Part shown: piece after piece, positions 54,030 to 63,162 of the stretch
Layout: every line of letters starts with the position of its first letter
How positions within the stretch are numbered: position 1 is the first letter of the stretch
Source: Carboxylicivirga sp. M1479
GTDB taxonomy: Bacteria; Bacteroidota; Bacteroidia; Bacteroidales; Marinilabiliaceae
Direction of reading: 5' to 3'
Length of the DNA stretch: 64,000 bases
NCBI RefSeq assembly: GCF_007097485.1
Contig: NZ_VKDE01000014.1
Coordinates: 1 to 64,000 of the forward strand
Notes under the pieces: model-generated
Told to the model about the DNA's origin: nothing
Databases searched by the model: none
The model's input: only the letters and a program-made list of their open reading frames with translations
Made by a program: the position numbers and the translations under genes

Positions 54030-54563
54030 TTACACCTCACACGAATCGCCCATGCAATTAGGCTTTACTTCGGGTGCTTTAATAATTTTTAAACGAATAG
54101 CTCCGTGATAAATCTGACATCCCACACAAATTCCGAATACAGATTCGAGGTACAACAGTAGCAAGCATATTAAACAGAGCATACAAACAATGTTAAAGTA
54201 GCTAACATCGTTTACTAACTGAAGCGATAAAACAAATATGGTAATTGAAAGAATTAAACCCAAACTCCAGGCAAAACGCTTTTGAACGGCACCTATCCAT
54301 AGTGGACTTTGATTATAAGTTACCATTCGCGACACCAAGGCCGTTGGCGAAAACTTTGGGTTAACAAATACCCCAATTGCAAAATTGATGGCTAAAAACC
54401 CTGATATATACGGAATAATCTCGTAGTTATTCAGGATAAATCCATTTATAGAAGCAATAATACCGAGCAGCAACATGATACCAGCACTACCTCGCCACAC
54501 GCGTTCATCTACAACTTTATAACCCAAGTCGTCTTTAAATTCTCCAAAACTAAAAAATGCCAT
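54030..54563 (-). CDS. DUF4395 membrane protein
   Basis: A 177-residue integral membrane protein (ATG at 54563; a start at 54590 adds nine residues). It has about four transmembrane helices and the family pattern VDERVWRGSAGIMLLLGIIASING, AINFAIGVFVNPKFSPTALVSRMV and CVGCQIYHGAIR. The C-terminus carries a Cys pair, PNCMGDSCEV, characteristic of Bacteroidota members of DUF4395. Its role is unknown. It lies between palindromic repeats. Confidence 0.8.
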   Translation of the reverse strand: MAFFSFGEFKDDLGYKVVDERVWRGSAGIMLLLGIIASINGFILNNYEIIPYISGFLAINFAIGVFVNPKFSPTALVSRMVTYNQSPLWIGAVQKRFAWSLGLILSITIFVLSLQLVNDVSYFNIVCMLCLICLLLLYLESVFGICVGCQIYHGAIRLKIIKAPEVKPNCMGDSCEV

Positions 54564-54699
54564 ATTGTCTAATGTAAGTTTAAGCCCCAAAATTAAAAAG
54601 ATTTGACTAAATGCTGTGTTAATGCATTGCTAATTTCTAAGCTATTAAAAGTTTAAACGGATGTCATTTTAATCTTCAAAATTCATTTTTTTCAAAAAC

Positions 54700-54904
54700 G
54701 TCATGGTGACATTTGGCCATACACCGTGTTTTCTCTTAATGTCACGATGACATTTGATCAAACACAAGCGTTTCATGAAATGTCACGGTGACAATTGGTA
54801 AAACATCAGCGTTTGGCAATTTGTCATGATGACAAGTGGTGATTCGCTACCGTTTTTCCATTTGTCATTATGATTCTGCGAAAAACGGTTTTTTCCAGAA
54901 TCAT
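54700..54904. repeat. Five-unit tandem array with exact 41-bp period
   Basis: Five degenerate units begin at 54700, 54741, 54782, 54823 and 54864, each exactly 41 bases apart. Each opens with a near-palindrome: GTCATGGTGAC, GTCACGATGAC, GTCACGGTGAC, GTCATGATGAC and GTCATTATGAT. The rest of each unit is more variable, with shared CATTTGG and CGTTTT words. Neighbouring units can also pair with each other, for example 54824-54837 with 54859-54872 (12 of 14). It is not a CRISPR array, since the repeat core is short and spacers are related. Confidence 0.8.
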
Positions 54905-54905
54905 A

Positions 54906-54940
54906 TACTGATGTCATCGTTTAGAGCGATGACATCAGTA
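54906..54940. repeat. Palindromic repeat copy B
   Basis: 14-bp perfect inverted repeat (TACTGATGTCATCG 54906-54919 with its complement 54927-54940) around TTTAGAG. It lies one base after the ybaK-like gene and belongs to the family of copies A and C. Confidence 0.85.
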
Positions 54941-54941
54941 G

Positions 54942-55424
54942 TTACCCCTTAATCAAATCCTTTAGCTGCCCTTTAAGGGTGGAGAGTAAATTTTCAATGC
55001 TTATCTCTAGTATAAATCCTTTTTTACCGCCACTAACAATTACTTTTCCCATTTGCTCTGAACTTTGCTCCAGAAAGGTAGGGTACAATTTCTTCATGCC
55101 AATGGGCGAACACCCGCCTTTGATATACCCCGTGTACTTTAGCAACTCCTTATGGGGCAGCATCTCTATCTTTTTCTGAGCTGCTGCTTTGGCGGCATTC
55201 TTTAGGTCTAATTCCTTATTAATCGGAATAATAAAAACAAATAGCTCATTTTTAGCGTTTCTGGCAACTAAGGTTTTGTGTACTAAGTCAGTATTCCGCT
55301 CATTCATGCGAGCCACCAAGGTTCCATCTGTATTTTCTTCATCAGATAGATATTGAAATGCACCATACTCCACTTTATTACGATCGAGTATGCGCATGGC
55401 GTTGGTCTTTGTTTGTTTTGTCAT
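54942..55424 (-). CDS. ybaK: YbaK/EbsC-type aminoacyl-tRNA deacylase
   Basis: A 160-residue protein that hydrolyses mischarged Cys-tRNA(Pro) in trans. Family parts: NAMRILDRNKVEYGAFQYL, VHKTLVARNAKNELFVFIIPINKELDLKNAAKAAAQKKIEML and GYIKGGCSPIGMKKLYPTFLE with the conserved GGCSPIG loop. The start at 55424 is preferred, since the longer frame (55451) would begin inside palindrome C. Both ends of the gene are flanked by palindromic repeats. Confidence 0.9.
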   Translation of the reverse strand: MTKQTKTNAMRILDRNKVEYGAFQYLSDEENTDGTLVARMNERNTDLVHKTLVARNAKNELFVFIIPINKELDLKNAAKAAAQKKIEMLPHKELLKYTGYIKGGCSPIGMKKLYPTFLEQSSEQMGKVIVSGGKKGFILEISIENLLSTLKGQLKDLIKG

Positions 55425-55443
55425 AGAACTTTGTTTATTCACT

Positions 55444-55470
55444 GATGTCATCGCTTAAAGCGATGACATC
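55444..55470. repeat. Palindromic repeat copy C
   Basis: GATGTCATCG (55444-55453), CTTAAAG, CGATGACATC (55461-55470), with the loop itself partly complementary (CTT/AAG). It lies five bases past the stop of the gene ending at 55476. Confidence 0.85.
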
Positions 55471-55475
55471 ATTTG

Positions 55476-56564
55476 CTACCACTTACCGAATTTCCTGAAT
55501 GCTTGAATTGTTTGATAATATCCATATCCAATAAAAATACGCCCTACAAAATCAATTATGTATGCAATACCGCATGGAGTATACTCTTCCATAAAATCAA
55601 AACTGTGCGCAGGATACAAGAACTTAACAAAGTAGCCAATTGAGCTAGGTAATTCATCAATAAACTTTTCCTTTTCTACAATCGCGAGAAAGTACAATGT
55701 AAAGAATAATACACCGATACCTATAGTAAAGAACACTCCTCTTTTCCAATCATTTGAATAATCATTTGACAATCTATTTAATTCAATTATCAACCGGTCA
55801 GAGCTATTCCACCACCTCTTTTTATCTCTCTTTAAGTTCTTCCTGAAGGCTTCCATCTCCAACTTAAAATATTTGAAAGCATCAATCCTATTGTTAAGAG
55901 ATAAAAACTCATGCTTCAGAATCCTGAAAGTTTCTTGCGTTCCATTACTAATCTTTATCCCTTTCAGGCCTATAATATTTTCAAATCGGACTCCTTCCAT
56001 GTTTAGAAACCTAAACTCTGAATTATAAAATTTAAGGCTTTTATTAAAATTTGAGTTTTCCAAATCTAACCTATCAGCTGAAAAATTAAATTCAACATAA
56101 TCCTCAAATGTACATTCTTTAAATGCTAAGACTTTGATAAATTTTAATGTATCATAAGTGAAAGTTACCCTGTCATTAAACGTGCAGTTAGTAAAATCAG
56201 TCCACCTGAAAATATTACTACTAAAATTAAAAATTCGAAATGTTTGAAATACACAACCAATAAAACTTAAGTTCCCTTTCATAAAGGAAACATTCTTTAG
56301 AATCAATGATTCATGATTATCAAAATTACATTCTTGAAATATCATTTGGTGAAATACTCTTACATCAATTATAGAGCATTTTGCCAAATTACAACCCTTA
56401 AACAAAAGAGGTGAAGATATTTTCGAATCTACAATCTCAATATTTTCAAATTTGTCAGGTATTATAATGATAACTGCTCCACAATCAATCCATTTATTTC
56501 TAATGCTTAAGTCTTCTCCTTTAATAAGCTCTTCGAAATGTTCTTTTGTGGTAATTCTATCCAT
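55476..56564 (-). CDS. Pentapeptide-repeat-like protein with C-terminal membrane domain
   Basis: A 362-residue protein. Residues 30-210 show repeated F-x-x-C/S-x-F strands spaced about 20-25 residues apart (FKGCNLAKCSIIDVRV, FQECNF, FIGCVF, FTNCTF, FKECTF), as in a right-handed beta-helix of pentapeptide-type coils, although the repeat is irregular. A helical linker follows (residues 215-255, LKHEFLSLNNRIDAFKYFKLEM). The C-terminus has two or three membrane helices (RGVFFTIGIGVLFFTLYFLAIV, AYIIDFVGRIFIGYGYYQTIQAFRKFGKW). The final motif resembles the ends of pentapeptide-repeat ion-channel-like proteins. The function is not known. Confidence 0.65.
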   Translation of the reverse strand: MDRITTKEHFEELIKGEDLSIRNKWIDCGAVIIIIPDKFENIEIVDSKISSPLLFKGCNLAKCSIIDVRVFHQMIFQECNFDNHESLILKNVSFMKGNLSFIGCVFQTFRIFNFSSNIFRWTDFTNCTFNDRVTFTYDTLKFIKVLAFKECTFEDYVEFNFSADRLDLENSNFNKSLKFYNSEFRFLNMEGVRFENIIGLKGIKISNGTQETFRILKHEFLSLNNRIDAFKYFKLEMEAFRKNLKRDKKRWWNSSDRLIIELNRLSNDYSNDWKRGVFFTIGIGVLFFTLYFLAIVEKEKFIDELPSSIGYFVKFLYPAHSFDFMEEYTPCGIAYIIDFVGRIFIGYGYYQTIQAFRKFGKW

Positions 56565-56796
56565 TGATTAATACTATAAAAAATTCACGTCGTTACAAAT
56601 TGACTTCTACAATAAAATTTGTCACTAAAAATACAAGAAACCATTTTACTTAATTATCTACTTTACAAAAAGTTATTAACAAGCCACAGGAGAAAGGACA
56701 GATATTAAACCATATCTTTTTGTCACTATATTCTTTGGTTTCAGCTTATGTCTCATTCTAATTTATGTATTTTTGTTCTTCTAAAGACAAAAATGC
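56565..56796. other. Divergent intergenic region, promoter region of rarA
   Basis: No gene. A -7 box TATTTTTG is at 56768-56775, 21 bases before the rarA start. No -33 element at the normal distance is visible. Confidence 0.5.
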
Positions 56797-58080
56797 ATGA
56801 GTGGATATCCCCCATTGGCCGAACGAATGCGGCCAACTAATCTGGAACAATACATAGGACAGAAACATTTGGTTGGCAATGGTGCTGTACTGCGCAAAAT
56901 GATTGATCGCAAAGTGATTTCATCCATTATACTATGGGGGCCTCCTGGCGTAGGTAAAACCACTTTGGCCAAAATTATTGCCAAGCAATTAGAACGTCCA
57001 TTTTTTATACTATCTGCCATTAACTCAGGTGTAAAAGATGTACGTGAAGCCATTGAAAAGGCACGCAAGGCACGCTTTTTTAGTTCCCCCTCGCCCATTT
57101 TATTCATCGATGAAATACACCGTTTTAGCAAATCGCAACAAGACAGTTTATTAGGTGCCGTTGAAGAGGGTGTTGTAACCTTAATTGGTGCCACCACTGA
57201 GAACCCGTCTTTTGAGGTTATTTCGCCATTGCTATCGCGATGCCAGGTTTACGTACTCAAATCCCTTGAAAAAGAAGACCTACTCGATTTAGTAAACAAA
57301 GTACTTAGCACCGACATCGTTCTTAAGGAAAAAAATGTTGTTGTAAAAGAAGATACCGCCCTGTTTCGCTATTCTGGTGGCGATGCCCGTAAACTCCTCA
57401 ATATACTTGAGTTGGTTACCAATGCCGAGATAACTCAGGATACCATTGAAATTACAGATGAACTGGTAACAACTCATCTGCAACAAAACCCTGCGCAATA
57501 CGACAAGAACGGCGAACTACATTACGATATTATCTCAGCATTTATCAAATCCATAAGAGGCAGTGATCCTGATGCGGCGGTTTATTGGTTAGCACGCATG
57601 GTTGAAGGAGGCGAAGACCCCAAATTTATTGCTCGCCGTTTGATTATTTCGGCTTCTGAAGATATTGGATTGGCCAACCCTAATGCCTTGCTATTGGCCA
57701 GCAACTGCTTTGAAGCAATTAAAATGGTGGGTTGGCCCGAGTCACGGATCATCCTGTCGCAGGTAACCATTTACCTGGCCACCAGCCCCAAAAGCAACTC
57801 GGCCTATCAGGCCATTAAAGACGCTCAAACACTTGTTAAACAAACAGGCAACTTACCCGTTCCCTTGCACTTGCGCAATGCGCCTACCAAATTGATGAAA
57901 GAGATGAATTATGGCAAAGAGTACCTATATGCTCATAGTTATCCTAATAATTTTGTAGAGCAAGATTACATGCCTGATGAACTACAGAATCAGCGCATTT
58001 ATCATCCACAGAACAATCAGCAGGAGGCAAAAGTTAACGAACGGATGGAATTTTTGTGGAAAGATCGATTTAAAGAATAA
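56797..58080 (+). CDS. rarA: Replication-associated recombination protein A (RarA/MgsA)
   Basis: A 427-residue AAA+ ATPase that loads at stalled forks and acts with replisome proteins. Walker A GPPGVGKTT (48-56), Walker B ILFIDEIHRFSKSQQD, sensor 1 GATTENPSF and sensor 2 in the SGGDARKLLN region. The C-terminal MgsA tetramerisation domain is complete (DAAVYWLARMVEGGEDPKFIARRLIISASEDIGLANP, through YLAHSYP-type YLYAHSYPNNFVEQDYMPDEL). Length is normal. It precedes kdsA by 110 bases on the same strand. Confidence 0.96.
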   Translation: MSGYPPLAERMRPTNLEQYIGQKHLVGNGAVLRKMIDRKVISSIILWGPPGVGKTTLAKIIAKQLERPFFILSAINSGVKDVREAIEKARKARFFSSPSPILFIDEIHRFSKSQQDSLLGAVEEGVVTLIGATTENPSFEVISPLLSRCQVYVLKSLEKEDLLDLVNKVLSTDIVLKEKNVVVKEDTALFRYSGGDARKLLNILELVTNAEITQDTIEITDELVTTHLQQNPAQYDKNGELHYDIISAFIKSIRGSDPDAAVYWLARMVEGGEDPKFIARRLIISASEDIGLANPNALLLASNCFEAIKMVGWPESRIILSQVTIYLATSPKSNSAYQAIKDAQTLVKQTGNLPVPLHLRNAPTKLMKEMNYGKEYLYAHSYPNNFVEQDYMPDELQNQRIYHPQNNQQEAKVNERMEFLWKDRFKE

Positions 58081-58190
58081 AATAAATAGACTCAAGACAT
58101 AAGATGCAAGTATCAAGATTGATTAGTATTTTTGTCTTGCAATAATAACAACGGACTTCGGACATCCGAACTTCGGACTAATTTACAAGC

Positions 58191-59012
58191 ATGGATATTA
58201 ATAACATACCTAAGATTAAACATACAGACAGTGGTAACTTCTTTTTGCTAGCTGGTCCTTGTGCCATTGAGGGCGAAGATATGGCCTTGCGCATTGCCGA
58301 ACGTGTGGTTGAAATTACCAACAAACTGAAAATACCTTATATTTTTAAAGGTTCGTACCGCAAAGCCAATCGCTCACGCATCGATTCATTCAGCGGTATT
58401 GGCGATGAAAAAGCGCTAAAGATTTTACGCAAAGTAAGTGAAACATTCGATGTTCCTACGGTAACAGATATCCATGCTGCCGAAGAGGCTGCCATGGCTG
58501 CAGAGTACGTTGATGTTTTGCAGATACCTGCTTTTTTATGCCGTCAGACAGATCTGTTGGTGGCAGCTGCTAAAACAGGCAAGGTCGTCAACATTAAAAA
58601 AGGACAATTCTTAAGTCCCGAATCCATGACCTTTGCGGTTAATAAGGTGCGCGATATGGGTAACAACGAAGTGGTGTTAACCGACCGAGGTACCATGTTT
58701 GGCTATCAGGATATGATTGTTGATTACCGAGGTATCCCAGCCATGAAAGAGTTTGATGTACCAGTTGTTTTAGATATTACTCACTCTCTTCAGCAGCCTA
58801 ACCAAACAAGTGGTGTTACAGGTGGTAAACCTGAGTTAATTGAAACGGTTGCTCGTGCAGGTATTGCTGTAGGTGCCGATGGTTTATTTATCGAAACTCA
58901 CTTTGATCCAGCCAATGCTAAATCTGATGGTGCCAATATGTTACATCTGGATCTACTGGAAGGTTTAATGACTCGCTTGGTGGAGATTCGCAAGGTGGTC
59001 AATCAGTTTTAA
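58191..59012 (+). CDS. kdsA: 3-deoxy-8-phosphooctulonate synthase (KDO-8-P synthase)
   Basis: A 273-residue cytosolic enzyme making KDO-8-phosphate from arabinose-5-phosphate and PEP, for the inner core of lipopolysaccharide. Motifs: AGPCAIEGEDMALRIAE, FKGSYRKANRSRIDSFSG, DVLQIPAFLCRQTDLLVAA, NIKKGQFLSPESM, and VLDITHSLQQPN, followed by FIETHFDPANAKSDGANML. Its presence marks a Gram-negative cell wall. It ends at a convergent hairpin shared with the histidine kinase. Confidence 0.97.
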   Translation: MDINNIPKIKHTDSGNFFLLAGPCAIEGEDMALRIAERVVEITNKLKIPYIFKGSYRKANRSRIDSFSGIGDEKALKILRKVSETFDVPTVTDIHAAEEAAMAAEYVDVLQIPAFLCRQTDLLVAAAKTGKVVNIKKGQFLSPESMTFAVNKVRDMGNNEVVLTDRGTMFGYQDMIVDYRGIPAMKEFDVPVVLDITHSLQQPNQTSGVTGGKPELIETVARAGIAVGADGLFIETHFDPANAKSDGANMLHLDLLEGLMTRLVEIRKVVNQF

Positions 59013-59032
59013 GAAACTAGAAAACAATATAG

Positions 59033-59060
59033 ATAGCGTCAATTAATTAATTGGCGCTAT
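59033..59060. terminator. Convergent terminator between kdsA and the histidine kinase
   Basis: ATAGCG-T-CAATT (59033-59044) pairs with AATTG-G-CGCTAT (59049-59060). The histidine kinase stop codon at 59047 lies within the hairpin loop. Confidence 0.7.
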
Positions 59061-61278
59061 TTTCGTTCATGGGCAAATACAATAAAAACTCCGTTCCCTT
59101 GCCTACCTCGCTCTTCACTTCAATGCGGCCTTTATTTTTATTCAACATGTCTTTGGACAAATGTAAGCCCAACCCAGTACCTTTTTCCTCTGCTGTTCCA
59201 GTAGTGGTTAAATAGCTAGTAATCTCAAACAAAGAATCTAACTTAGAAGCTTTAATACCTATGCCAGTATCTCGTACAGATAAAACGATGTAAGCTCCTT
59301 CCTCCCAAGATGAACACCTTATTTCACCATTCGCTTGAGTAAACTTAATTGCGTTATGTATTAAATTACGCACAACAAACTTCAGCATGTCTAAATCGGC
59401 ATACATAACTATTTGCTGATCAACGTCGCTTACCAAGTGTATACCTTTATTTTGAGCCAACACGCCAAAATTATCAAAAGCACTGTCAATAATGGTCTTC
59501 ACTCTAAAAAACTGAGGACTAACCTTCATTTGCCCCAGCTGACTTTTAGCCCAAACTAATAAGTCATCCAATAATTTATAAACGTTTTCGCTACTTAGGG
59601 CAATTTGATCAACGTACTCCTTAATTTCCTCTTTTGTATAATAATCCAGGTTATTTTTTAACAGGCTCGTAAAGCCCAAAATACTGTTAAAAGGATTTTT
59701 AATGTCGTGCGCTATAATTGAGAATAACTTGTCTTTGGTCGCATTTAGCTCCTTAAGTTTAACTTCACGTTCTTTTAATTTGAGTTCAATTTCCTTTTTA
59801 CTATCAATATCCGTTACAATACCAATTATCTCAATAATATGACCATCAACATCTTTTATGGGAGATACATGTAAATCACCCCAAAAACTAGTGCCATCCT
59901 TCTTGCTAAACTGACATTCCAGGTTATAATCTTTAATCTCACCCGCCAATAGTTGTGTAAACTTCAACTCTGATTCGTGATGCCACATTGGATGAGTAAT
60001 ATCGAGATATGAACAACTATACATATCATCTTTTCCATCGAAGCCCAACATACGTCTAAAACGTTCGTTTACCAACACAAAACTCCCTTTTGGCGATACC
60101 ACACCTATGCCAGCAACGGTACTATTAATCACTGCATCCAGTTTATTTCGATGCTCTAAAAGCTCTGTTTCGGATTGTTTTAAGGGTGTAAGATCCATGC
60201 CCACCGATTGGTATTCAAAAATAGAACCGCTTGAATCAACTAAGGCACGATCGAGCCATCTCATCCATTTTTTTGTGCCATTTTTTAAAATAATAGGATG
60301 TTCAACCACACTAATAGGGTTCTCAACCGATAAGCCGTTTATTATTTGCATGGCACGTTCCCTGTCATCGGGCGAATACCAATCAAATATACTTTTACCA
60401 ATCAATTCAGAATTATCTGTTTCAAACGTTCTACAATATTGTTCGTTGGCATAGATTAACACACCATCTTTATCAAAACGACTAATAAGCGCAGGAGCAT
60501 CTTCCACTAAGGAAAAATATCGTTCTTCACTGGCTTCCAAAGCTTCAATTGTTTGTCGATAAGGTGTTACATCATAAAAAAACAAACACACATTATCTTC
60601 TCCAAAAGGAAAAGAACGGTAACGAACAAACTTACCACTTGCATCTAAATGAGATTCAAAGGACGATTTCCGAGTAAGCATCAGATTTAATCGCTCGCTT
60701 TCCATTTGCTCCGATGGCAATACGTCACTTAGGCTTAAACCAACTATTCCCAATCGACCAACCACCGTACCAGCCGATGGGTTTGCTCTTATTATACGGT
60801 AATTAGAAACGATATCATACTTATTATAAATGGGCTGAAGAATAGCAATACCAACGGGAGAATTATCAAATAGATTATCTAAGAAATGAGCATCTCTATC
60901 TAATTTTAATTCCAATTCGCGCTGATGCGTGACATCCTCCTTAACAGCAATATAGCCAGTAAGAACATTATTGGCATTGTTAACCGGGCTAATAATGGCC
61001 TTTTCCCAAATAACCTGACCCGTTTTGCTAATGTTTTTGAAAACACCACGCCAGGTTTCTCCGTTTCTAATGGTGGACCACAAATGAGAATAAAAAACAT
61101 CATCGTGATAATCACTGCGCAACAAACGTGGGTTCTTTCCCATAACCTCAGCCTCGGAATACCCATACTTATCAACAAATGTCTTGTTGACATAACGGAT
61201 CATTCCACGCTCATCTGTTAGAATAACAATGCTCTCAGAATAGTCTAATGCTTTAATAAGCTCGTCTCTTATTTCCAT
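59047..61278 (-). CDS. Multi-PAS sensor histidine kinase
   Basis: A 743-residue soluble sensor kinase (start at 61278; a longer frame to 61335 adds a hydrophobic stretch that is probably not real). Four PAS domains occur in order at about residues 5-120, 130-240, 255-375 and 380-505, for example VILTDERGMIRYVNKTFVDKYGYSEAEVMGKNPRLLRS and ISRFDKDGVLIYANEQYCRTFETDNSELIGKSIFDWY. The HisKA motif IIAHDIKNPFNSILGF has the phospho-acceptor His near 523; the HATPase has NLIHNAIKFTQANGEI, DTGIGIKAS and GTGLGLHLS. No response regulator is adjacent; the signal is unknown. Confidence 0.93.
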   Translation of the reverse strand: MEIRDELIKALDYSESIVILTDERGMIRYVNKTFVDKYGYSEAEVMGKNPRLLRSDYHDDVFYSHLWSTIRNGETWRGVFKNISKTGQVIWEKAIISPVNNANNVLTGYIAVKEDVTHQRELELKLDRDAHFLDNLFDNSPVGIAILQPIYNKYDIVSNYRIIRANPSAGTVVGRLGIVGLSLSDVLPSEQMESERLNLMLTRKSSFESHLDASGKFVRYRSFPFGEDNVCLFFYDVTPYRQTIEALEASEERYFSLVEDAPALISRFDKDGVLIYANEQYCRTFETDNSELIGKSIFDWYSPDDRERAMQIINGLSVENPISVVEHPIILKNGTKKWMRWLDRALVDSSGSIFEYQSVGMDLTPLKQSETELLEHRNKLDAVINSTVAGIGVVSPKGSFVLVNERFRRMLGFDGKDDMYSCSYLDITHPMWHHESELKFTQLLAGEIKDYNLECQFSKKDGTSFWGDLHVSPIKDVDGHIIEIIGIVTDIDSKKEIELKLKEREVKLKELNATKDKLFSIIAHDIKNPFNSILGFTSLLKNNLDYYTKEEIKEYVDQIALSSENVYKLLDDLLVWAKSQLGQMKVSPQFFRVKTIIDSAFDNFGVLAQNKGIHLVSDVDQQIVMYADLDMLKFVVRNLIHNAIKFTQANGEIRCSSWEEGAYIVLSVRDTGIGIKASKLDSLFEITSYLTTTGTAEEKGTGLGLHLSKDMLNKNKGRIEVKSEVGKGTEFLLYLPMNENSAN

Positions 61279-61469
61279 TTTCCCCCTGTAAGACCATAGC
61301 AAATAAGTGAAAATGATAGTAAAACGCAAACTCAAAGGCGAATATGTTATCTTCCATCATAAGTTAATATTAAGATATAAGTGATTAAATGAAACATGAC
61401 AAAACCCACTTTCTAATACACCGGATTTTATATATTTGTGTCAGAACTAACATTTATAATAAATAGGAT

Positions 61470-63131
61470 ATGATGAAAAAATTATTCGCATTGGTTGGTG
61501 CTGCAGCTTTGCTGCTTAATATTTCCACGGCTAATGCTTGTACCAATGTTTTGGTAACTAAAAATGCTTCGGTAGACGGTTCAACCATAATTTCTTATGC
61601 TGCCGATTCACATGATTTATATGGTGAACTTTATTTTTGGCCCGCTACCTCATACCCCGAAGGCACAATGCTTAAGGTAAATGAGTGGGATACCGGCAAG
61701 TACCTTGGTGAAATTAAACAAGCCAAACAAACCTATACGGTTATTGGCAATATGAATGAACATCAGTTAACCATAGCTGAAACAACTTTTGGAGGTCGTT
61801 CTGAGCTACGTGATAGCAAGGGTTTAATTGATTATGGTAGCTTAATATACATTACGCTACAGCGTGCTAAAACAGCTCGCGAAGCCATTAAAATTATGAC
61901 TGACTTAGTAGCTGAATATGGTTATTACAGCTCTGGCGAATCATTTTCTATTGCTGATGCCAATGAAGTATGGGTAATGGAAATGATTGGTAAAGGCGAA
62001 AATAATAAAGGTGCCGTTTGGGTAGCTGTTAAAATTCCTGATGGATACGTTTCTGCTCATGCTAACCAAGCACGTATTACTACTTTTCCTTTAAAAGATA
62101 AAGAGAACTGCCTTTACTCTGAAGATGTTATTTCTTTCGCTAGAGAAAAAGGTTATTTCAATGGTAAGAACAAGAACTTTAGCTTTGCTGACGCCTATGC
62201 TCCACTTGACTTTGGTGCTGTACGCTTTTGTGACGCACGTGTTTGGAGTGCTTTTAACATTATGAATCCAGCTGACATGGGTCAGTATGTTGAGTACGCA
62301 CAGGGTAATTCTCGTGAGCGCATGCCTTTATTCATTAAACCTGATCGTAAAATTTCGCACCGCGATGTGATGAACATTATGCGCGATCACTACGAAGGAA
62401 CTCCACTTGACATGACTAAAGATGCTGGTGCTGGTCCTTACAGCAAACCTTACCGTTTCCGTCCGCTTACATGGGAAGTAGAAGGTGAAAAGTACTTTAA
62501 CGAACGTGCCATTGCAACACAGCAAACAGGTTTTTCTTTTGTGGCTCAAATGCGTAGTTGGTTGCCAGCTCATATTGGTGGTATCCTTTGGTTTGGTGTT
62601 GATGATGCAGCATCTAGTGTTTACATGCCAATGTATGCTGGTATGACCGATGTTCCTAACTGCTTGGCGGTAGGTAATGGCGACTTATTGAACTTCTCGT
62701 GGGATGCTTCATTTTGGGTGTTCACATTTGTTAGTAATCAAGCCTATGGTCGTTATAGCCACATGATTGAAGACATTAAGAAAGTACAAACAGAATTAGA
62801 AGATAATTTAACCACTTTCACAAGTGCTATCGATCAATCTGCCAAGGCTCTTTATGATCAAAGCCCTGAGTTAGCTCGTCAATTCTTAACTGACTTCTCA
62901 ATGAATCAGGCCGAATTAGTAACAGAAAGATGGCGTCAATTAGGTGAGTTCTTATTGGTTAAGTACAACGATGGTAACTTACACGAAGAGGTTGACGGTG
63001 AATTCTTACGTAATGAGCATGGTAATCCTAAGCATGCTTCATTCCCAGGATACTCACAAGAATATTACAATACCATTGTAAAAGATGCTGGTGATAAATT
63101 GAAACTAAGAGAATTACCTGCTGAAAAGTAA
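61470..63131 (+). CDS. Dipeptidase, peptidase family C69
   Basis: A 553-residue exported enzyme. The signal peptide (residues 1-23) is cut before Cys24, the N-terminal nucleophile of this Ntn hydrolase family (ANACTNVLVTKNASVDGSTIISYAADSHDLYGEL). The rest has the family pattern, for example YTVIGNMNEHQLTIAETTFGGR, GLIDYGSLIYITLQRAKTAREAI and GESFSIADANEVWVMEMIGK. It hydrolyses dipeptides, probably in the periplasm, in peptide use. A -7 box TATATTTG is at 61431-61438. The second ATG (61473) is an equally good start. Confidence 0.93.
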   Translation: MMKKLFALVGAAALLLNISTANACTNVLVTKNASVDGSTIISYAADSHDLYGELYFWPATSYPEGTMLKVNEWDTGKYLGEIKQAKQTYTVIGNMNEHQLTIAETTFGGRSELRDSKGLIDYGSLIYITLQRAKTAREAIKIMTDLVAEYGYYSSGESFSIADANEVWVMEMIGKGENNKGAVWVAVKIPDGYVSAHANQARITTFPLKDKENCLYSEDVISFAREKGYFNGKNKNFSFADAYAPLDFGAVRFCDARVWSAFNIMNPADMGQYVEYAQGNSRERMPLFIKPDRKISHRDVMNIMRDHYEGTPLDMTKDAGAGPYSKPYRFRPLTWEVEGEKYFNERAIATQQTGFSFVAQMRSWLPAHIGGILWFGVDDAASSVYMPMYAGMTDVPNCLAVGNGDLLNFSWDASFWVFTFVSNQAYGRYSHMIEDIKKVQTELEDNLTTFTSAIDQSAKALYDQSPELARQFLTDFSMNQAELVTERWRQLGEFLLVKYNDGNLHEEVDGEFLRNEHGNPKHASFPGYSQEYYNTIVKDAGDKLKLRELPAEK

Positions 63132-63162
63132 TTACTTATTTCAAGTACAAATAATTGCATAA

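Noticed and set aside
54700-54904. Possible CRISPR array because of regular spacing
   Set aside because: The repeated core is only about 11-18 bases and degenerate, the intervening bases are related to each other, and no cas gene is in the window.
61279-61335. Hydrophobic N-terminal extension of the PAS histidine kinase
   Set aside because: The 19 added residues form a short hydrophobic run that is not a proper membrane helix. The PAS domain starts right after the Met at 61278.
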